A DNA stretch of 5,683 bases, taken from Prochlorococcus marinus str. MIT 9215 (GTDB lineage Bacteria > Cyanobacteriota > Cyanobacteriia > PCC-6307 > Cyanobiaceae). A program made the position numbers and the translations under genes. The stretch covers positions 1 through 5,683 of the forward strand of contig CATBLW010000082.1 of the NCBI GenBank assembly GCA_949486985.1, read 5' to 3'. Positions 5,433 to 5,683 of this stretch are shown one piece after another. Each line of letters opens with the position of its first letter. Positions within the stretch are counted from its first letter, which is position 1. The notes beneath the pieces were generated by a model. The model searched no databases and had not been told where the DNA came from. It saw only the letters and a list, made by a program, of their open reading frames with translations.

Positions 5433-5683
5433 ATGACCTCTTGGCCATGGACAGGCGCAATGAATCTGTTCAGCGTTGGTGCTCTCTCTGGTGCACCTTT
5501 GTTTCGATGGGCGGACTTTATTCTTCCCTCGACCTTGCAGCTCAGTCCCCTTTTAGAGATTTTGCTTGAGCCGGTCAGCTGCGAGGACACCAGCACTCGT
5601 CTGCAGCTTGGACTTCACGAGGCGTTAGTGAATGCAGTCAGGCATGGCAATTCTGGTGATCCAGATAAATCCTTGCGCGTACG
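5433..5683 (+). CDS. Probable RsbW-like serine kinase/anti-sigma ATPase, N-terminal part
   Basis: The gene runs off the right edge; 83 codons are visible. The telling feature is LHEALVNAVRHGNSGD at residues 61-76, the N-box of GHKL ATPases in the RsbW/SpoIIAB serine-kinase (HATPase_c_2) family: Glu63 and Asn67 fit the E-x-x-x-N signature that coordinates Mg-ATP, and the following RHGN is typical of that family. The preceding PSTLQLSPLLEILLEPVS and DTSTRLQLGL helices correspond to the usual lead-in helices. Such proteins phosphorylate STAS-domain anti-anti-sigma factors or bind sigma factors in partner-switching control; the target here is unknown. The start may be ATG at 5433 or ATG at 5460, nine codons on; neither has a strong ribosome binding site. 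An in-frame stop at 5388-5390 limits the N-terminus. It may be transcribed together with gun4. Confidence 0.8.
   Translation, partial: MTSWPWTGAMNLFSVGALSGAPLFRWADFILPSTLQLSPLLEILLEPVSCEDTSTRLQLGLHEALVNAVRHGNSGDPDKSLRV

Noticed and set aside
5360..5596. 78-codon minus-strand reading frame opposite the gun4 downstream gene
   Set aside because: It overlaps the N-box ATPase gene antisense and its translation shows no family features; the plus-strand reading has a clear motif.

Overview
The window looks like chromosomal DNA of a marine picocyanobacterium, either Synechococcus or a moderate-GC, low-light Prochlorococcus. Three lines support this: a clear Psb28 (photosystem II assembly) gene, a clear GUN4 (Mg-chelatase regulator) gene of the picocyanobacterial type, and short intergenic spacers in a mid-GC sequence with no exact copy of the HIP1 octamer GCGATCGC. 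No tRNA, rRNA, insertion sequence, CRISPR array or phage gene was recognised.

Layout. Positions 1-705 (+) hold the C-terminal 234 residues of a protein that begins left of the window; its fold resembles, weakly, the phosphodiester-glycosidase (NAGPa) family. Positions 706-1019 are a non-coding gap of 314 bp with a small tandem repeat and a coding-like stretch that may be a gene relic. Four genes then lie head to tail on the minus strand. In transcription order they are mnmH (4601-3537), psb28 (3478-3119), a first AI-2E/UPF0118 family membrane protein (3097-2018) and a second paralogue (2021-1020). The last two overlap by 4 bp (ATGA), and psb28 is 21 bp from the first transporter gene, so these three very probably share a transcript. 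gun4 (4642-5358) is divergent from mnmH with only about 40 bp between the chosen starts. It is followed on the same strand by a partial gene (from 5433) for an RsbW-like serine-kinase/anti-sigma ATPase that runs off the right edge.

How the genes fit together. Psb28 and GUN4 both act where chlorophyll supply meets photosystem assembly: GUN4 delivers porphyrin to and stimulates Mg-chelatase, and Psb28 binds CP47 in PSII assembly intermediates. MnmH modifies the wobble uridine of certain tRNAs. The substrates of the two AI-2E-type membrane proteins cannot be told from sequence. No undescribed system is evident. The points most worth a second look are the C8 tract in the first codons of gun4, the translationally coupled transporter pair downstream of psb28, the altered motif in the left-edge protein, and the possible relic in the 706-1019 gap.
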